This document shows, one piece after another, positions 62,828 to 64,000 of a stretch of DNA of 64,000 bases; position 1 is the stretch's first letter; every line of letters begins with the position of its first letter. This DNA is from Curtobacterium sp. PhB115. GTDB lineage: Bacteria; Actinomycetota; Actinomycetes; Actinomycetales; Microbacteriaceae. Where the stretch lies: contig NZ_RJKR01000009.1 in the NCBI RefSeq assembly GCF_003752025.1, positions 124,001 to 188,000 on the forward strand. Direction: 5' to 3'. The notes beneath the pieces are model-generated. The model searched no databases. It was not told the DNA's origin and saw only the letters and a list, made by a program, of their open reading frames with translations. A program made the position numbers and the translations under genes.

Positions 62828-63406
62828 TCAGACCTCCCAGTCCGACGAGTAGGTCCGGTTCCGCAGCAGGCCCGCGAGTTCCGCGTGCACCGCGATCGTC
62901 TTGCCCAGGCGGGCGGACCGATCGGGTCCGAGCGCGTCACCGTCCCAGTCGCGCTCGGACACGAAGGCGCTGTACGGGTTCACCACGCACTTGAAGTCCA
63001 GCATGAGCGACTGCGCGAGTGTCCCCGTCGCCATGTAGCTGTGCGGCAGTCCGGCAGCGCAGACGAACGTGACGACCTTGTCGAACCACGCAGCGCGACG
63101 TCCGTAGCCGGTCGCGCCGGTCGCCTCGACCAACGACTTCACGGTGGACGAGGGCGCCCAGTTGTAGATCGGGAACGCGAGCACGACGCCGTCGGCTCCG
63201 CTGATCGTGCCGTGCAACGCCTCGAACGCCGCGCTGCCGTACACCTGGTCGTTGTCGAACGGTGGCAGCCCGACGTCCGCGAGGTCGATGACCTCCGACC
63301 GGTGTCCGCTGCCGACGAGCAACTCGGCGGATCGATCGGCGAGTCGTCGGCTCGCGCTGGCGGGGTCGAGGCTACACGAGATGACCGGGAGGGTGAGGGA
63401 GACCAC
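62828..63406 (-). CDS. NAD(P)H-dependent FMN reductase
   Basis: The 192-residue flavodoxin-like protein has the phosphate-binding loop SCSLDPASASRRLA, DLADVGLPPFDND, AFPIYNWAPSSTVKSLVEA (FMN contact) and a conserved C-terminal region. Such enzymes reduce FMN, quinones or azo compounds. GTG at 63406 is chosen because TACCGT lies 6 nt upstream and the longer frame adds non-conserved residues. It is divergent from the secreted protein gene; a family A palindrome lies between. Confidence 0.85.
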   Translation of the reverse strand: MVSLTLPVISCSLDPASASRRLADRSAELLVGSGHRSEVIDLADVGLPPFDNDQVYGSAAFEALHGTISGADGVVLAFPIYNWAPSSTVKSLVEATGATGYGRRAAWFDKVVTFVCAAGLPHSYMATGTLAQSLMLDFKCVVNPYSAFVSERDWDGDALGPDRSARLGKTIAVHAELAGLLRNRTYSSDWEV

Positions 63407-63412
63407 TCGAGC

Positions 63413-63418
63413 ACGGTA
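63413..63418 (-). promoter_or_regulatory. -10 element, leaderless start of the FMN reductase gene
   Basis: TACCGT on the minus strand, 6 nt from the GTG at 63406. It decides the start choice. Confidence 0.45.
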
Positions 63419-63462
63419 CCCGGACGCGATCCGCACGTGCGGTCCTGAGACGGTCGCCGAGG

Positions 63463-63506
63463 CGGACGGGAGGCACGGTGCCAGCTGGCACCGTGCCTCC
63501 CGTCCG
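63463..63506. repeat. 44-bp perfect palindrome, family A copy 6
   Basis: 22-nt arms (CGGACGGGAGGCACGGTGCC then AG) meeting at CAG|CTG. Unlike the other copies it lies between divergent genes, so it is not only a terminator. Downstream, CAAAC-G-GTTTG at 63579-63589 is a short inverted repeat that could be an operator. Confidence 0.95.
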
Positions 63507-63638
63507 TCGGATCAGCGCTGCAGATCGCGGGAAGCGAGCGGTGCCCCCCGAACGAGGGCCTTGCACCTGTGGATGACCAAACGGTTTGCTGAGCGCACAC
63601 GTCTGCACCCGAGCGGATGTCATCTAAGGGGATCAGAC

Positions 63639-64000
63639 ATGGCCGTCACCGGTTCACCCACACGCATGCGCACGCGCATCGCCGTTCCGATCATCGCGGC
63701 GGCATCGGTCGCCGCGCTCACCCTGACCGCCGTGCCCGCGTACGCGGCGACGCCGACCGGAACAGTGACGGGCAAGGTCGTCGCCGCCGACACGGGCAAG
63801 CCGATCGCCGGCGCGAACGTGAAGCTGTGGGATCCGAACGGCCCGTACGGCTACCCGTCTCCCGTCCGAGCAATCCAGACCAGGAGCGACGGGAGCTACA
63901 CCCTGAACCTCTCCGGAATCCGCTCCGGCACCTACGACATCGAGGCCGGCCCGAACTACGGCAGCGGCAGCCCCTACGCAGGGCTCGAGCGCGACGTGGC
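63639..64000 (+). CDS. Secreted protein with carboxypeptidase-regulatory-like domain, N-terminal part
   Basis: The visible 120 codons start at an ATG with AAGGGGA about 8 nt upstream. The product has a signal peptide (RTRIAVPIIAAASVAALTLT, cleavage near AYAA). It is followed by a beta-sandwich of the carboxypeptidase D regulatory or Cna-B type: GTVTGKVVAADTGKPIAGAN, VKLWDPNG and SDGSYTLNLSGIRSGTYDIE. Such modules are often repeated in large cell-wall or secreted proteins. The gene continues past the window, so overall function is unknown. Confidence 0.8.
   Translation, partial: MAVTGSPTRMRTRIAVPIIAAASVAALTLTAVPAYAATPTGTVTGKVVAADTGKPIAGANVKLWDPNGPYGYPSPVRAIQTRSDGSYTLNLSGIRSGTYDIEAGPNYGSGSPYAGLERDV

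Overview
This 64 kb window is high-GC DNA from an actinobacterial chromosome. The gene content (mannitol PTS, SdhCDAB, an acyl-CoA carboxylase with an epsilon subunit, DUF805 and DUF2142 proteins, many GTG starts and leaderless genes) fits Microbacteriaceae, and I would guess Curtobacterium or a close relative. That placement is inference from gene content only. I saw no rRNA, tRNA, integrase, transposase, prophage or CRISPR array.

Layout. 1-2.2 kb: end of a GNAT acetyltransferase, trpS, xthA. 2.3-8.6 kb: a sugar-uptake island that holds the general PTS proteins HPr and enzyme I, a DeoR-type regulator, and mannitol EIICB, EIIA and mannitol-1-phosphate dehydrogenase. 8.8-11.8 kb: an oxidoreductase followed by three coupled DUF805 membrane proteins with Gln/Pro/Tyr-rich tails. 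11.8-16.1 kb: a TNT-domain protein and succinate dehydrogenase. 16.2-18.7 kb: a mannosyltransferase-like protein divergent from manC (GDP-mannose supply). 18.9-30.6 kb: a nucleoside uptake and salvage block (BMP-type ABC transporter, cytidine deaminase, thymidine phosphorylase, adenosine deaminase, an orphan PTS EIIA/EIIB pair, purine nucleoside phosphorylase, phosphopentomutase-like mutase). Nucleosides imported here could be deaminated, cleaved by phosphorolysis, and their pentose phosphates isomerised. 30.8-31.7 kb: an AbiEi-like/DUF559 protein enclosed by inverted palindromes. 31.9-42.3 kb: the acyl-CoA carboxylase system (biotin carboxylase/BCCP, beta subunit, epsilon subunit, biotin ligase), interrupted by maf, an RNA methyltransferase and a three-gene signalling operon. 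42.3-63.4 kb: cell-surface functions (UDP-glucose dehydrogenase, glycosyltransferases, a pyruvyltransferase-like protein, GH25 and GH6 hydrolases, an acyltransferase, GtrA) with purK and purE placed among them, followed by a decayed tetR/SDR pair and an FMN reductase. The window ends inside a secreted protein gene.

The most notable non-coding signal is a family of long, nearly perfect palindromes (44-48 bp, arms based on GACGGACGGGAGGC). There are six intergenic copies, a second subfamily, and a hybrid copy lying inside the coding sequence of maf. Other patterns include -10-like TANNNT boxes 6-8 nt before start codons, implying leaderless mRNAs, and tandem duplications that span stop codons at three genes.
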